Shown piece after piece: positions 1 through 6,167 of a stretch of DNA of 64,000 nucleotides; within the stretch, counting starts at the first letter, position 1; every line of letters begins with the position of its first letter. Below the pieces are notes generated by a model that did no database searches, was not told the DNA's origin, and saw nothing but the letters and a program-made list of their open reading frames with translations. Made by a program: the position numbers and the translations under genes. This DNA is from Paracoccus onubensis (GTDB taxonomy: Bacteria > Pseudomonadota > Alphaproteobacteria > Rhodobacterales > Rhodobacteraceae): positions 1 to 64,000 of the forward strand of contig NZ_QZCG01000010.1 in the NCBI RefSeq assembly GCF_003591515.1, in the 5' to 3' direction.

Positions 1-50
1 CTTCCAACCCCTGTTCCTTCCAACCCCCCATACCCCCCAGAGGTTGGAAG
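1..50. repeat. Iteron-like repeat cluster at the left edge
   Basis: The 9-mer CTTCCAACC occurs at 1-9 and 17-25 as direct repeats one 16-bp step apart. Its exact reverse complement GGTTGGAAG lies at 42-50. The cluster is cut by the window edge, so more copies may lie to the left. Clustered direct and inverted copies in front of small phage-type genes could be replication-protein or repressor binding sites. The 17-25/42-50 pair could also fold as a 9-bp hairpin. The repeat is seen directly; the role is inference. Confidence 0.5.
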
Positions 51-95
51 CCGCCCTTGGGGCGCGGCACCAACCCAAGAAAGAGGATACTTTCG

Positions 96-269
96 ATGAC
101 CAATGCATCGACGATGAGTGACATGATCGAGTATCGCGGCCGCGCCTATATCGACATGCAGGGATATCGGTTCGAGGCCCTGATCGACATGGTTGCCAAG
201 TCGATGGCGGTGATGAAGCACCTGTACGACGCGATGAACGATCCCCGTAGTCGGGAGGCATGGCAATGA
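96..269 (+). CDS. Small hypothetical protein of the integrated element (57 aa)
   Basis: Unrecognised small acidic/helical protein. I chose the ATG at 96 because it has AAGAGGA about 10 nt upstream; an in-frame start at 57 lacks such a site. The sequence is Met-rich (it contains MVAKSMAVMKH), without membrane segment or cysteine motif. Its stop overlaps the next start (ATG at 266), so it is translationally coupled to the following short ORF. It lies in the accessory element, so a phage or satellite gene is likely, function unknown. Confidence 0.5.
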   Translation: MTNASTMSDMIEYRGRAYIDMQGYRFEALIDMVAKSMAVMKHLYDAMNDPRSREAWQ

Positions 270-382
270 CCGGGGGGTGGGTGAAACTCCACAACCGGCC
301 AACTCGGTACCGGCGAGCATCAGAGACGTTTTTTGCTAACACAGTTTTTTGTCTCTCACGCACGCGCGCGAGGGCTGCATGA
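266..382 (+). pseudogene. Possible remnant of a phage replication-type gene (38 aa)
   Basis: The ATG at 266 overlaps the previous stop and has a strong GGGAGG site 8 nt upstream, so initiation looks real. The product opens MTGGWVKLHN, which resembles the GW(V/I)KLHR opening of many phage replisome-organiser proteins. After about 10 residues it becomes an Arg/Thr-rich tail and stops at 382. This could be a frameshifted or truncated replication gene, or just a short unrelated ORF. The resemblance is from memory of the family opening and is only a few residues long. Confidence 0.3.
322..356. repeat. Nested T-tract direct repeats within an inverted repeat
   Basis: GTTTTTTG occurs at 328-335 and again at 344-351, a 16-bp step. 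The pair is bracketed by the inverted repeat AGAGAC (322-327) and GTCTCT (351-356). It lies just ahead of the 81-aa gene at 401. A regulatory site, an origin element or a poor terminator are all possible; nothing in the sequence decides between them. Confidence 0.35.
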
Positions 383-400
383 ACATGAAAGGAATCTGAA

Positions 401-646
401 ATGACTGACGATAGAGAGAAGGCCGCATGTGATCGCGCGATTGCCAAAGCCGCAAAGCTGATGGTCGGAAGCATCGGGGCATCGCATGAAATGATGCTTG
501 ACCGGCTGTTAACCTTCACGGCGGCGCAAATGGTGTCGATCACCGGAAAGGCCGAAGCCGTTGAGGCATTCCAACAATGTGCTAAGGCGGTTGAAGGCGG
601 CATATTCGATCGCCTCGACCCGACCGCACCCAACAATAAGCATTGA
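401..646 (+). CDS. Small hypothetical phage-type protein (81 aa)
   Basis: Unrecognised. The ATG at 401 follows GAAAGGA by about 8 nt. The protein is predicted mostly helical, with an Ala/Lys-rich start and a Cys at residue 10 and another near residue 60. It has no signal peptide or membrane segment. It sits between the replication-like remnant and the prohead protease in the same direction, the position where small phage genes are usual. Function unknown. Confidence 0.55.
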   Translation: MTDDREKAACDRAIAKAAKLMVGSIGASHEMMLDRLLTFTAAQMVSITGKAEAVEAFQQCAKAVEGGIFDRLDPTAPNNKH

Positions 647-652
647 GATTCG

Positions 653-681
653 TTGACTTTCCCGCTGCATTGTGCTAAGTT
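653..681 (+). promoter_or_regulatory. Candidate promoter for the protease-capsid pair
   Basis: TTGACT at 653-658 matches five of six positions of the sigma-70 -35 box. A 17-bp spacer leads to TAAGTT at 676-681, a weak -10. It lies 120 bp ahead of the protease start at 803 in an otherwise gene-free stretch. The inference rests on sequence match only. Confidence 0.35.
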
Positions 682-802
682 TTGGTTGTCAGATCGGCCA
701 CCATACCGACGACACCCTTCGACTGCACCGGCCACCAAACCGGGCACGAGGCAAAGCAAGCGGGAAATATCCCGTCCTTTTCCGTGTCTGCATAGGTGGC
801 AA

Positions 803-1489
803 ATGGATCCCCTACAGAAATTTACTGACGACCTTCGCACCGCGACCGCGTTCGAATTGGACGTGAAAGCGGCTGCCGATGGCACTGTTACCGGCTGGGC
901 ATCGACCTATGGCGGTGAGCCTGATCGTCATGGCGATATTGTTCAGCCTGGCGCGTTCACAAAATCACTGGCGCAGCATGCCCAGCGCGGCACCCGCCCG
1001 GCGATGCTCTGGCAACATCAGATGGAAAACCCGATCGGTCACTGGATTGATATTCAGGACGATCCGAAAGGGCTGCGTGTTACGGGCCGGTTCAATCTCA
1101 AGACTGACCGGGGCCGGGAGGCGTTCGAGCACGCGCGGGCTGGTGACGTTGCTGCATTCAGTATCGGCTTTGTCACGCCAGAGAATGGACGCCGCTATAT
1201 CGGCAAAGGCGTCTGGGCGCTGGATGAGGTCGATCTGGTCGAAGTCAGCCTTGTAAGCGCACCAGCCAACACCAACGCAATCGTGACGGCGGTTAAAGCC
1301 GCCCCGCACCTTTCCACAAAATCGGATGCCGTCGAGTTCCTGCGTCACGCTGGGCTTTCCAAGGCGGCGGCACAACGCTTTGCGGCGGGAGGTTTCCCGG
1401 CGCTGGCAACTGACACCCAAGCGCATGAGCGCACCCTGAAACTGGCCCAGATGATCGAGCAGGCCACCGATCTTATGAGGAAAACATGA
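803..1489 (+). CDS. HK97-family phage prohead protease
   Basis: Prohead (capsid maturation) serine protease of the HK97 gp4 type, 228 aa, which processes the major capsid protein inside the prohead. I chose the ATG at 803 because AGGTGG lies 4 nt upstream; an in-frame TTG at 653 would add 50 residues without family character. Family features are the early GWASTYG..PDRHGDIV..GAF segment, the LWQHQ segment carrying the catalytic-type His, AFSIGF, and EVSLVSAPAN with the catalytic-type Ser. Its stop overlaps the capsid start by 4 nt, the usual protease-capsid coupling. No portal or terminase gene precedes it in this window, which is unusual for a complete head module. Confidence 0.9.
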   Translation: MDPLQKFTDDLRTATAFELDVKAAADGTVTGWASTYGGEPDRHGDIVQPGAFTKSLAQHAQRGTRPAMLWQHQMENPIGHWIDIQDDPKGLRVTGRFNLKTDRGREAFEHARAGDVAAFSIGFVTPENGRRYIGKGVWALDEVDLVEVSLVSAPANTNAIVTAVKAAPHLSTKSDAVEFLRHAGLSKAAAQRFAAGGFPALATDTQAHERTLKLAQMIEQATDLMRKT

Positions 1490-2667
1490 CCTACCATTTC
1501 AAAACCCCCGGCAGCCGCGCAGTTGCTGCTGTCCGCAAGCACCTGATCGAAACCAAGGATGCAGGCGACCCTTTCGAGACCCTGGCCAAGAAGTTCGGCC
1601 AGCACGCGGATGAGACGCTCCGGCGGATCAAGGAAGTCGAAGCAGAGCATGCAGGCACCCGCGAAGCTATGCGCGGCATGGAACAGATGATCGCCCGAGA
1701 TGGCGTTGCTGCGCCCACGCGCGCAAAATCATGGGGCGAACAGTTCGTTGAAAGCCCCGGCTTGAAATCCTTTTCGGAGGATGGATCGCGCCCCGGGCGC
1801 TACCGTGTTGAGGTTAAGGATATCACGACTGGCGCGACCAGTGCCGGTGCGATGGCGCCCAACTATCGCGATAGCGAAGTTACGACGCTGGCCCGGCAGC
1901 GGATGACCGTGCGTGATTTGCTGTCCACGGTTCAGATGAGCGGCAACGCGGCGGAATACATCATCCAGACCTCGCGTCCAAACGGCGCAGCGACGGTTGC
2001 AGAAGGGGCATTGAAGCCCGAAAGCGATATGGCGCTGGAACTGCGCACCGCCCCGGCGCGCGTCATTGCGCACTGGATCACCGCCTCGCGGCAGGTGCTG
2101 GACGATTCCGCCCAGCTTCGCGATCTGATTGACGGCGAACTGCGCTACGGGCTGCAAGAGGCCGAGGAAGTTCAGTTGCTGAATGGCGACGGCACCGGCA
2201 GCAATTTGACCGGCCTGATTCCAAACGCCACCGCCTTCACCGACCCGCTGGGTGCCACCAGCCCAACGATGATCGACACGATTGCATCGGCCATCCTACA
2301 GAATGCGCTGGCGAACCTGCCCGCAGAGGGAATGATCGTGCATCCGGCAGACTGGACCGCCATGCGGACCCTCAAGGATACCGATGGCAAATACATCCTG
2401 GGTCATCCTGCTGATGCGGTAGAGCCGCGCCTGTTCGGGCTTCCTGCTGTCGTGACCCCGGCAATCGCGCAAGGATCGTTCCTTGTCGGCAACTTCCGCC
2501 GCGCAGCGACGATCTATGACCGCTGGCAGCCGACAGTCCAGGTCAGCAACAGCCACGATGATTATTTCGTGCGTAACCTTGTCGCGATTCTTGCCGAGGA
2601 ACGGCTGGCGCTGGCGATCAAGGATCCGCTGGCACTGACCTATGGCCAGTTTCCGACCGGTGTCTAA
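1486..2667 (+). CDS. HK97-family phage major capsid protein
   Basis: Major capsid protein, 393 aa, the normal length for an HK97-fold precursor. Residues 1 to about 75 form a helical, charged scaffold-like delta domain. The mature region seems to start around the SWGEQFVESPGLK stretch. Typical features follow: the E-loop/P-domain region, the LLNGDGTG motif, and a late segment ending in IKDPLALTYGQ. The start overlaps the protease stop (ATGA), so the two are translated together. The next genes are not head connectors or tail genes: after a terminator comes an unrelated DUF3800 gene. So this head module is either truncated or belongs to a minimal element. Confidence 0.92.
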   Translation: MTYHFKTPGSRAVAAVRKHLIETKDAGDPFETLAKKFGQHADETLRRIKEVEAEHAGTREAMRGMEQMIARDGVAAPTRAKSWGEQFVESPGLKSFSEDGSRPGRYRVEVKDITTGATSAGAMAPNYRDSEVTTLARQRMTVRDLLSTVQMSGNAAEYIIQTSRPNGAATVAEGALKPESDMALELRTAPARVIAHWITASRQVLDDSAQLRDLIDGELRYGLQEAEEVQLLNGDGTGSNLTGLIPNATAFTDPLGATSPTMIDTIASAILQNALANLPAEGMIVHPADWTAMRTLKDTDGKYILGHPADAVEPRLFGLPAVVTPAIAQGSFLVGNFRRAATIYDRWQPTVQVSNSHDDYFVRNLVAILAEERLALAIKDPLALTYGQFPTGV

Positions 2668-3000
2668 CCGGTAGGGGAGCGGGGCGCATCTGCTATTGCG
2701 TCCCTCGCAAGTTGGATGCGACTGCACCTCCGAACGCATCCCCTGTCAGTCGGAGAGTGAGGTATAACCCCGACAGCGTGCGGCAGTTAATCCAAGCGCG
2801 GCACGCACCAAGAGACGGCAATGATCTGCCGAAGCGACCAATCTGACCCTTTCGAGGGACCATAGGCCGGGGCGGCGGGATGTTGCTCCGGCCTTTTGAT
2901 GTGTGGGAGTGCAATTATAGGCGGATTTTCGCTTGCAGAATCGCAATCATCTGATGAGCATTATCTAATCGGACGATAGCGATATAGTGGGCATGTAAGG
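2668..3000. other. Gene-free stretch after the capsid gene
   Basis: This 333-bp stretch has no convincing gene. The best short ORFs are only 14 to 28 codons. It contains one likely terminator (2864-2897) and then becomes clearly AT-richer from about 2910 onward, leading into the AT-rich DUF3800 gene. The composition change suggests a join between sequences of different origin. Confidence 0.5.
2864..2897 (+). terminator. Likely terminator after the capsid gene
   Basis: AGGCCGG (2864-2870) pairs with CCGGCCT (2888-2894) around a 17-nt loop and is followed by TTTT. It lies downstream of the capsid gene and would separate the head genes from the DUF3800 gene. Confidence 0.55.
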
Positions 3001-3735
3001 TTGGCGGAAACAAAAAATATTTTATTCTTTTGTGATGAGGCGGGCCAGGTTGCTGATGAATGGTGCTCAGTTGCTGGCCTTTCAATGCCGAGGCAGGTAG
3101 CTGGCGAGGCGACAAAGGACTTAGCGCGGATTAAAGCAGAGCTAAACCGAAACGGTGAAGTCAAATGGGTTAAGGCGAAATCGTTTAACGGAAAAATCCA
3201 ACGCGCCTACATAAATTATTTATTTGATCAGATCGGCATGGGACGGATGCACTTTCACATTCGATTTAATCCAATGGGAGAATACAACCATAATTTAAGC
3301 GGGCCTAGAAAGCGAATAGACACCGTAAGTAAGAGCTTCTATCAGTTGCTACTGCACCGGGCTGCCCGCCACTACAGCAAGCATCACGTGGTAGTTATTC
3401 CTGATGATGGAGATTGCACCAGTGCGCTTCCTGACCAACTGGGTGCTCTTAAATATGAAGCTGGAAATAAGTATGGTCCAAATGCTTATGACTGCATCCA
3501 GAAAATACAGCCCAGATCATCAGAATCTGAACCAATGCTGCAACTCCTAGACGTTACGTTGGGTGCACTTGCGTCATATCGCAATGGGCGCCACCTGAGT
3601 GCCTCAGTTGGAATAAAAAGAGAACTCGCCGAGTATGCTTTCGAGCGAACAGGCTGGCCAACGATAACAGGAAACTGTCCAGCTTACGCGCGAGCGATAA
3701 GCCGATGGAATGTAACGCCTAAAATTCATAGATAG
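3001..3735 (+). CDS. DUF3800 domain protein, AT-rich cargo gene
   Basis: DUF3800 family protein, 244 aa. Visible family signatures are the early hydrophobic strand followed by FFCDEAG, the EVKWVK segment, an internal IPDDGD and LLDVTLGAL near residue 185. The conserved acidic residues fit the RNase H-like fold proposed for the family, but no activity is established. The start is a TTG at 3001 because no ATG or GTG is available upstream in frame; the adjacent TAAGG is too close to be a good ribosome binding site. Base composition is visibly AT-richer than neighbouring genes, suggesting separate acquisition. DUF3800 genes often sit in mobile elements and near defence genes, so a cargo role is plausible but unproven. 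Confidence 0.75.
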   Translation: MAETKNILFFCDEAGQVADEWCSVAGLSMPRQVAGEATKDLARIKAELNRNGEVKWVKAKSFNGKIQRAYINYLFDQIGMGRMHFHIRFNPMGEYNHNLSGPRKRIDTVSKSFYQLLLHRAARHYSKHHVVVIPDDGDCTSALPDQLGALKYEAGNKYGPNAYDCIQKIQPRSSESEPMLQLLDVTLGALASYRNGRHLSASVGIKRELAEYAFERTGWPTITGNCPAYARAISRWNVTPKIHR

Positions 3736-3743
3736 GTAGCACG

Positions 3744-3802
3744 GCCTATAGCCCTATCCGTTAAGAATACCAGACTAGTGTCCGGGGCTTCGGGCTATAG
3801 GC
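3744..3802. repeat. Perfect 11-bp inverted repeat after the DUF3800 gene
   Basis: GCCTATAGCCC (3744-3754) and GGGCTATAGGC (3792-3802) are exact reverse complements separated by 37 bp. They start 9 bp after the DUF3800 stop. The loop is too long for a simple terminator. Such arms could be a recombination or insertion footprint, or could form a folded 3' end for the DUF3800 transcript. A conventional terminator follows at 3860. Confidence 0.45.
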
Positions 3803-3859
3803 AAGTGAATGATACAACAATTGTACATTTACGGTCAAATTAATAATCTTTTGCCTTAT

Positions 3860-3882
3860 CCCGCCACCGAGCGGGGCTTTTT
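3860..3882 (+). terminator. Rho-independent terminator after DUF3800
   Basis: CCCGC (3860-3864) pairs with GCGGG (3871-3875) around a 6-nt loop, followed by GCTTTTTC. It ends rightward transcription before the convergent operon at 3902-4858. Confidence 0.65.
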
Positions 3883-3901
3883 CATGCCCGTGAAGTCCGC
3901 G

Positions 3902-4237
3902 TTAATCCAGAATGCCGGGTACGATCACCGGATCAAAGCGGAGCGATCCTGTTGTGCATTCGTGCCATTCCATGCCGGCATTAGCCTGATCTTCCGTTCC
4001 GAAGCACCAGCCCTTGTCATTCAACGCATTGCCGTAGATTGCTCGCGTGACGCATGCGGCCCGTGACTTCATGGTGTCACCCGAAAGACCCCGGCACATA
4101 TCGTCCGCGTCATCGTAAAGCTCGCGCAGTTCCTCGATCGTTTCTGTCGCATCGGCAAAGCGCGGTTCAGCCACTGCCATACCGGTCGCTGCCGACAGGA
4201 CGATGAGCGCAAGCGCTGTTTTGCAGGGAATGTTCAT
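3902..4237 (-). CDS. Small exported protein with cysteines (111 aa)
   Basis: Unrecognised. The chosen ATG (4235-4237) follows GAGAGGTG on the minus strand. Residues 1 to about 23 form a clear signal peptide (basic start, hydrophobic core, ending near AVAEP). The mature part is acidic, with four Cys residues that could form disulfides in the periplasm. It is the last gene of a leftward operon in the accessory element, after the RHH, AlpA-like, 35-aa and 46-aa genes. A role in the cell envelope, such as lysis, exclusion or inhibition, is possible but not shown by any motif. Confidence 0.6.
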   Translation of the reverse strand: MNIPCKTALALIVLSAATGMAVAEPRFADATETIEELRELYDDADDMCRGLSGDTMKSRAACVTRAIYGNALNDKGWCFGTEDQANAGMEWHECTTGSLRFDPVIVPGILD

Positions 4238-4265
4238 TCTGCACCTCTCGGAAGTTCTCTGACGA

Positions 4266-4406
4266 TCAATCGCCCCCGTTGGTATCCACCCACGTTGTTT
4301 CACTCTGATGGAGTTTCGTGCTTTTGTTTCGCCGACCGGCCAGCCACCAAACGAATGCATAGGCGGCAGCGCCCCCGCCAAGAAGAGCATATTCAAGCCA
4401 TGTCAT
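4266..4406 (-). CDS. Small single-span membrane protein (46 aa)
   Basis: The reading frame opens MTWLEYALLGGGAAAY and continues into FVWWLAGRR, giving one hydrophobic span at residues 3-24 and then a basic, polar tail. That order predicts an inner-membrane single-span protein with its C-terminus in the cytoplasm. The start overlaps the preceding 35-aa stop (ATGA at 4403-4406), implying coupled translation. Family unknown. Small membrane proteins next to phage regulators can be holins, pinholins or immunity proteins, but this is inference. Confidence 0.5.
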   Translation of the reverse strand: MTWLEYALLGGGAAAYAFVWWLAGRRNKSTKLHQSETTWVDTNGGD

Positions 4407-4510
4407 TCCCGCACCACTTCATCGCCGCGCCGCTCATCCAGATAGATGCGGATCATTTCAGGCCATTGTATTCCGGCATCCACAGAGACGAACAGGTGCA
4501 AACTTCTCAT
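4403..4510 (-). CDS. Tiny coupled ORF in the leftward operon (35 aa)
   Basis: The start at 4510 overlaps the AlpA-like stop (ATGA) and its own stop overlaps the next start (ATGA), so it is tied into the operon on both sides. The product begins MRSLHLFVSVDAG and has an amphipathic C-terminal half rich in Glu and Arg. No family is recognised. The double overlap is the main argument that it is translated; it is too short for composition tests. Confidence 0.45.
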   Translation of the reverse strand: MRSLHLFVSVDAGIQWPEMIRIYLDERRGDEVVRE

Positions 4511-4725
4511 ATCTCAAATTCCTCATGCGGCTTCACGGCATCTCCGCGCATGATAGACCGGATTTGTTCAACGTCCCAGCGCTCATGCCTGACTGGCCCC
4601 GGCAATGCGCCTGCCTCGACAAGCTGCCGGAACTCGGCCGGCTTCATGTCGAGAAGCTTGGCGGCAGTCTCTAATCTCACGAACAGAGGTTGGATCATCG
4701 AATTACGTGCCATCTTGATGACCAT
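4507..4725 (-). CDS. AlpA/excisionase-like DNA-binding protein (72 aa)
   Basis: Small winged helix-turn-helix type protein. The core around residues 14-55 (FVRLETAAKLLDMKPAEFRQ, then an RHERWDVEQIR segment) matches the usual layout of excisionase/AlpA/MerR-like proteins, in which a recognition helix is followed by a basic wing. Starts at 4725 or 4713 (MARNS) are both possible. It overlaps the end of the upstream RHH gene by 23 nt. In phages and satellites these proteins act as excisionases or transcription activators for the integrase. No integrase gene is visible in the window, so its target is unknown. Confidence 0.65.
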   Translation of the reverse strand: MVIKMARNSMIQPLFVRLETAAKLLDMKPAEFRQLVEAGALPGPVRHERWDVEQIRSIMRGDAVKPHEEFEI

Positions 4726-4858
4726 GCTCTTTCAACCAATCTCGCAGAATTATCATGACTAGGGATGATACAGACCTGTCGTCATCCGTCGCCGCCTTTT
4801 CCAGCGCAGTTTTCATTTCGTCAGGAATTCGGAACGATAGAGCAGCTTGCTTTGCCAT
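4703..4858 (-). CDS. Ribbon-helix-helix (Arc/CopG-like) regulator (51 aa)
   Basis: The protein starts MAKQAALSFRIPDEMKTALE and continues with a second helix ending ILRDWLKEHG. This fits the Arc/MetJ/CopG layout: one short beta strand (residues 5-11) and two helices, length typical of the family. It is the first gene of the leftward operon. The palindrome ACACATTTTGTGT at 4871-4883, 13 bp upstream of its start, is the natural operator candidate. It would also cover the -35 box of the divergent promoter, so it may act as the element's switch between the two operons. Confidence 0.65.
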   Translation of the reverse strand: MAKQAALSFRIPDEMKTALEKAATDDDRSVSSLVMIILRDWLKEHGHQDGT

Positions 4859-4870
4859 TAACACATTCTC

Positions 4871-4911
4871 ACACATTTTGTGTTGACTTGTATTTTAATG
4901 TATGAACAATG
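4871..4911 (+). promoter_or_regulatory. Divergent control region with RHH operator candidate
   Basis: ACACA-TTT-TGTGT at 4871-4883 is a perfect palindrome. The partial copy ACACATTCTCA lies 10 bp to its left (4861). A rightward -35-like TTGACT begins at 4883, touching the palindrome, and AACAAT at 4905-4910 is a possible -10 with a 16-bp spacer. Binding at the palindrome would block this promoter and sit just upstream of the leftward RHH gene. Confidence 0.45.
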
Positions 4912-4982
4912 AAGCGGGCTGACAAGGTGTTACAGCACCCAATCAGCCCTAACCGAAACCCTGATCTACGGAGGATCAGCGC

Positions 4983-5171
4983 ATGGCTACTCATTGCCAT
5001 ATGGCCCCTGGCTTGCCTAATGCAAGCCTTCTCGAACTCCACGACCTTCTAACCCTCGCTCTGGACGCCAGCGAACGCGCTACCGGCTACACCCAGGCCG
5101 AGCGCGAGGCCCGCAGCTACACACGCGCCGCGCTGCGCCGTGTGTCCCGGTACATGGAGGGCGCAGCATGA
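4983..5171 (+). CDS. Small element protein 1 of five (62 aa)
   Basis: The start follows ACGGAGGATC. The product is Ala/Arg-rich and helical, with a mildly hydrophobic first half (LLELHDLLTLALD) and a basic second half. No known family. It is the first of five same-strand genes, each overlapping the next by ATGA, and is read from the candidate promoter at 4883. Phage early gene or satellite accessory gene, function unknown. Confidence 0.6.
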   Translation: MATHCHMAPGLPNASLLELHDLLTLALDASERATGYTQAEREARSYTRAALRRVSRYMEGAA

Positions 5172-5368
5172 GCGAGCAACAACCCAGTATCCTTGACGCG
5201 CAGGACGCGCTTAGCGCGGCCCATTCTGCCGCGGAACTGATATTCATGTCCGCTGACTTCTTCGATAGCCAGAACGGCAACGCACTCGCCTATGGCGCAG
5301 GCCGCATACAGGAAGAAATCCGCAGGGCAAACGAAATTCTGGACGGTCTGAAAGGCGGTGCGGCATGA
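5168..5368 (+). CDS. Small element protein 2 of five (66 aa)
   Basis: Starts within the stop of the previous gene (ATGA). Predicted as two helices: residues 9-30 (Ala-rich, ending LIFMSADFFDS) and 42-63 (RIQEEIRRANEILDGL), joined by an Asn/Gly turn. Its general shape resembles the fifth protein, which has AADFIDNENAGG at the equivalent place, so the two may be diverged duplicates. No known family. Confidence 0.6.
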   Translation: MSEQQPSILDAQDALSAAHSAAELIFMSADFFDSQNGNALAYGAGRIQEEIRRANEILDGLKGGAA

Positions 5369-5568
5369 CCAGTTGGGACAAGCAATGCACGGCGATCAGC
5401 ATTATCCAGCAGCATATCTTGGCGCTGGAAACCTGCCTCGATCCGCGAAAGGCGTTCGGCTCCGAGCCGATGCCGATCCCTGCCTTAGAAATGGCCTTGA
5501 AAATGCTGGATGAGGTGTTTGCCGATCTGGATCATACCTGCGCCCCGGCGAAGGGAGGTGAAGCATGA
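5365..5568 (+). CDS. Small element protein 3 of five (67 aa)
   Basis: Coupled to the previous gene by an ATGA overlap. It has a helix at about 5-25 (IIQQHILALETCL) and another at about 38-55 (EMALKMLDEVFADL), again a helix-turn-helix hairpin outline. Two Cys residues, no membrane segment, no recognised family. The preceding sequence AAAGGCGGTG offers a weak ribosome binding site, so coupling is likely. Confidence 0.6.
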   Translation: MTSWDKQCTAISIIQQHILALETCLDPRKAFGSEPMPIPALEMALKMLDEVFADLDHTCAPAKGGEA

Positions 5569-5837
5569 GTTATCCATTTCACCCCGAGAACATCATCAAG
5601 ACCGATCAGCCAGAGGAATGGGCAGGCAGTTGCAGCTACTTGGTCGGCAGCCTTGTGCGTACCGCACAGCTTGCCCTTGAGAATACCGGCAGCGGGGCAT
5701 GCACCGATGAGGAGCGCATTTCTGCGGCTGCCAGCACCTTGGAGATCGCGCAGGCGCTATTGGGGATCGTGATCGACGGAACCGAAGCGCTGCAAGCTAA
5801 GGCCGGTGCGGGCCTCTACAGGAGGGATGAGGAATGA
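5565..5837 (+). CDS. Small element protein 4 of five (90 aa)
   Basis: Overlaps the previous stop by ATGA and has GGGAGGTG just upstream. The longest of the five. After a polar start comes SYLVGSLVRTAQLALENTG, a Gly/Ser turn, then a second helix ending ALLGIVIDGTEALQAK. The helix-Asn/Gly turn-helix outline is shared with proteins 2, 3 and 5. No recognised family. Confidence 0.6.
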   Translation: MSYPFHPENIIKTDQPEEWAGSCSYLVGSLVRTAQLALENTGSGACTDEERISAAASTLEIAQALLGIVIDGTEALQAKAGAGLYRRDEE

Positions 5838-6022
5838 AAACCAAGGGCCTATTACAATTGGATGCCATGTATCTGCGACTGGTGATCGAGGCCGCCGACT
5901 TCATCGACAATGAAAACGCGGGCGGCGACAACCGGAACCTGAGCAGTATCGTCACTGGCCTGATCCATGTCGCGGGCAAGATGGCCGCGCAGCTTGAGGA
6001 CGGCTTTGACGAGCTGGCCTGA
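5834..6022 (+). CDS. Small element protein 5 of five (62 aa)
   Basis: Last gene of the overlapping run (ATGA with gene 4, and AGGAGGGATGAGG upstream as a strong ribosome binding site). The product has MYLRLVIEAADFIDNENAGG followed by a second helix, IVTGLIHVAGKMAAQL, matching the shape of protein 2. A hairpin follows at 6028. Function unknown. Confidence 0.6.
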   Translation: MKTKGLLQLDAMYLRLVIEAADFIDNENAGGDNRNLSSIVTGLIHVAGKMAAQLEDGFDELA

Positions 6023-6027
6023 CACTG

Positions 6028-6053
6028 ATCGCCCCGGCTTCGGTCGGGGTGAT
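6028..6053 (+). terminator. Hairpin after the five-gene run
   Basis: A 9-bp stem (6028-6036 with 6045-6053, core CCCCG/CGGGG, one G-T pair) with an 8-nt loop lies 5 nt after the last stop. The following TCTCTCA is only weakly T-rich, so termination may be partial. Confidence 0.5.
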
Positions 6054-6122
6054 TCTCTCATGTTCCGATATCTTCCGCTTTCAAGTGGGGGAAGGATTGG
6101 CGGAAAAGCGGTTATTGAAACT

Positions 6123-6167
6123 GCCAATAATGCTTATAAATCAATTGGTTAAATGGTGATTATTGGC
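6123..6167. repeat. Inverted repeat at the tRNA-Ser 3' end, possible attachment-site part
   Basis: GCCAATAAT (6123-6131) and ATTATTGGC (6159-6167) are perfect reverse complements. The right arm overlaps the CCA end of tRNA-Ser. The arms are 27 bp apart. This is where an integrase that targets the tRNA 3' end would cut, and it is the expected boundary of the accessory element. It may instead be a loose hairpin after the tRNA. Confidence 0.45.

Noticed and set aside
5..60. CRISPR-like array at the left edge because of repeated CTTCCAACC
   Set aside because: Repeats are only 9 bp with a 7-bp gap, one copy is inverted, and no cas gene is nearby.
653..802. 50-residue extension of the prohead protease from a TTG
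   Set aside because: No ribosome binding site, and the stretch overlaps a likely promoter. The ATG at 803 has AGGTGG.
2668..2900. Short frames after the capsid gene that might be a head-tail connector
   Set aside because: Only 14 to 28 codons, no family features, interrupted by stops in all frames.
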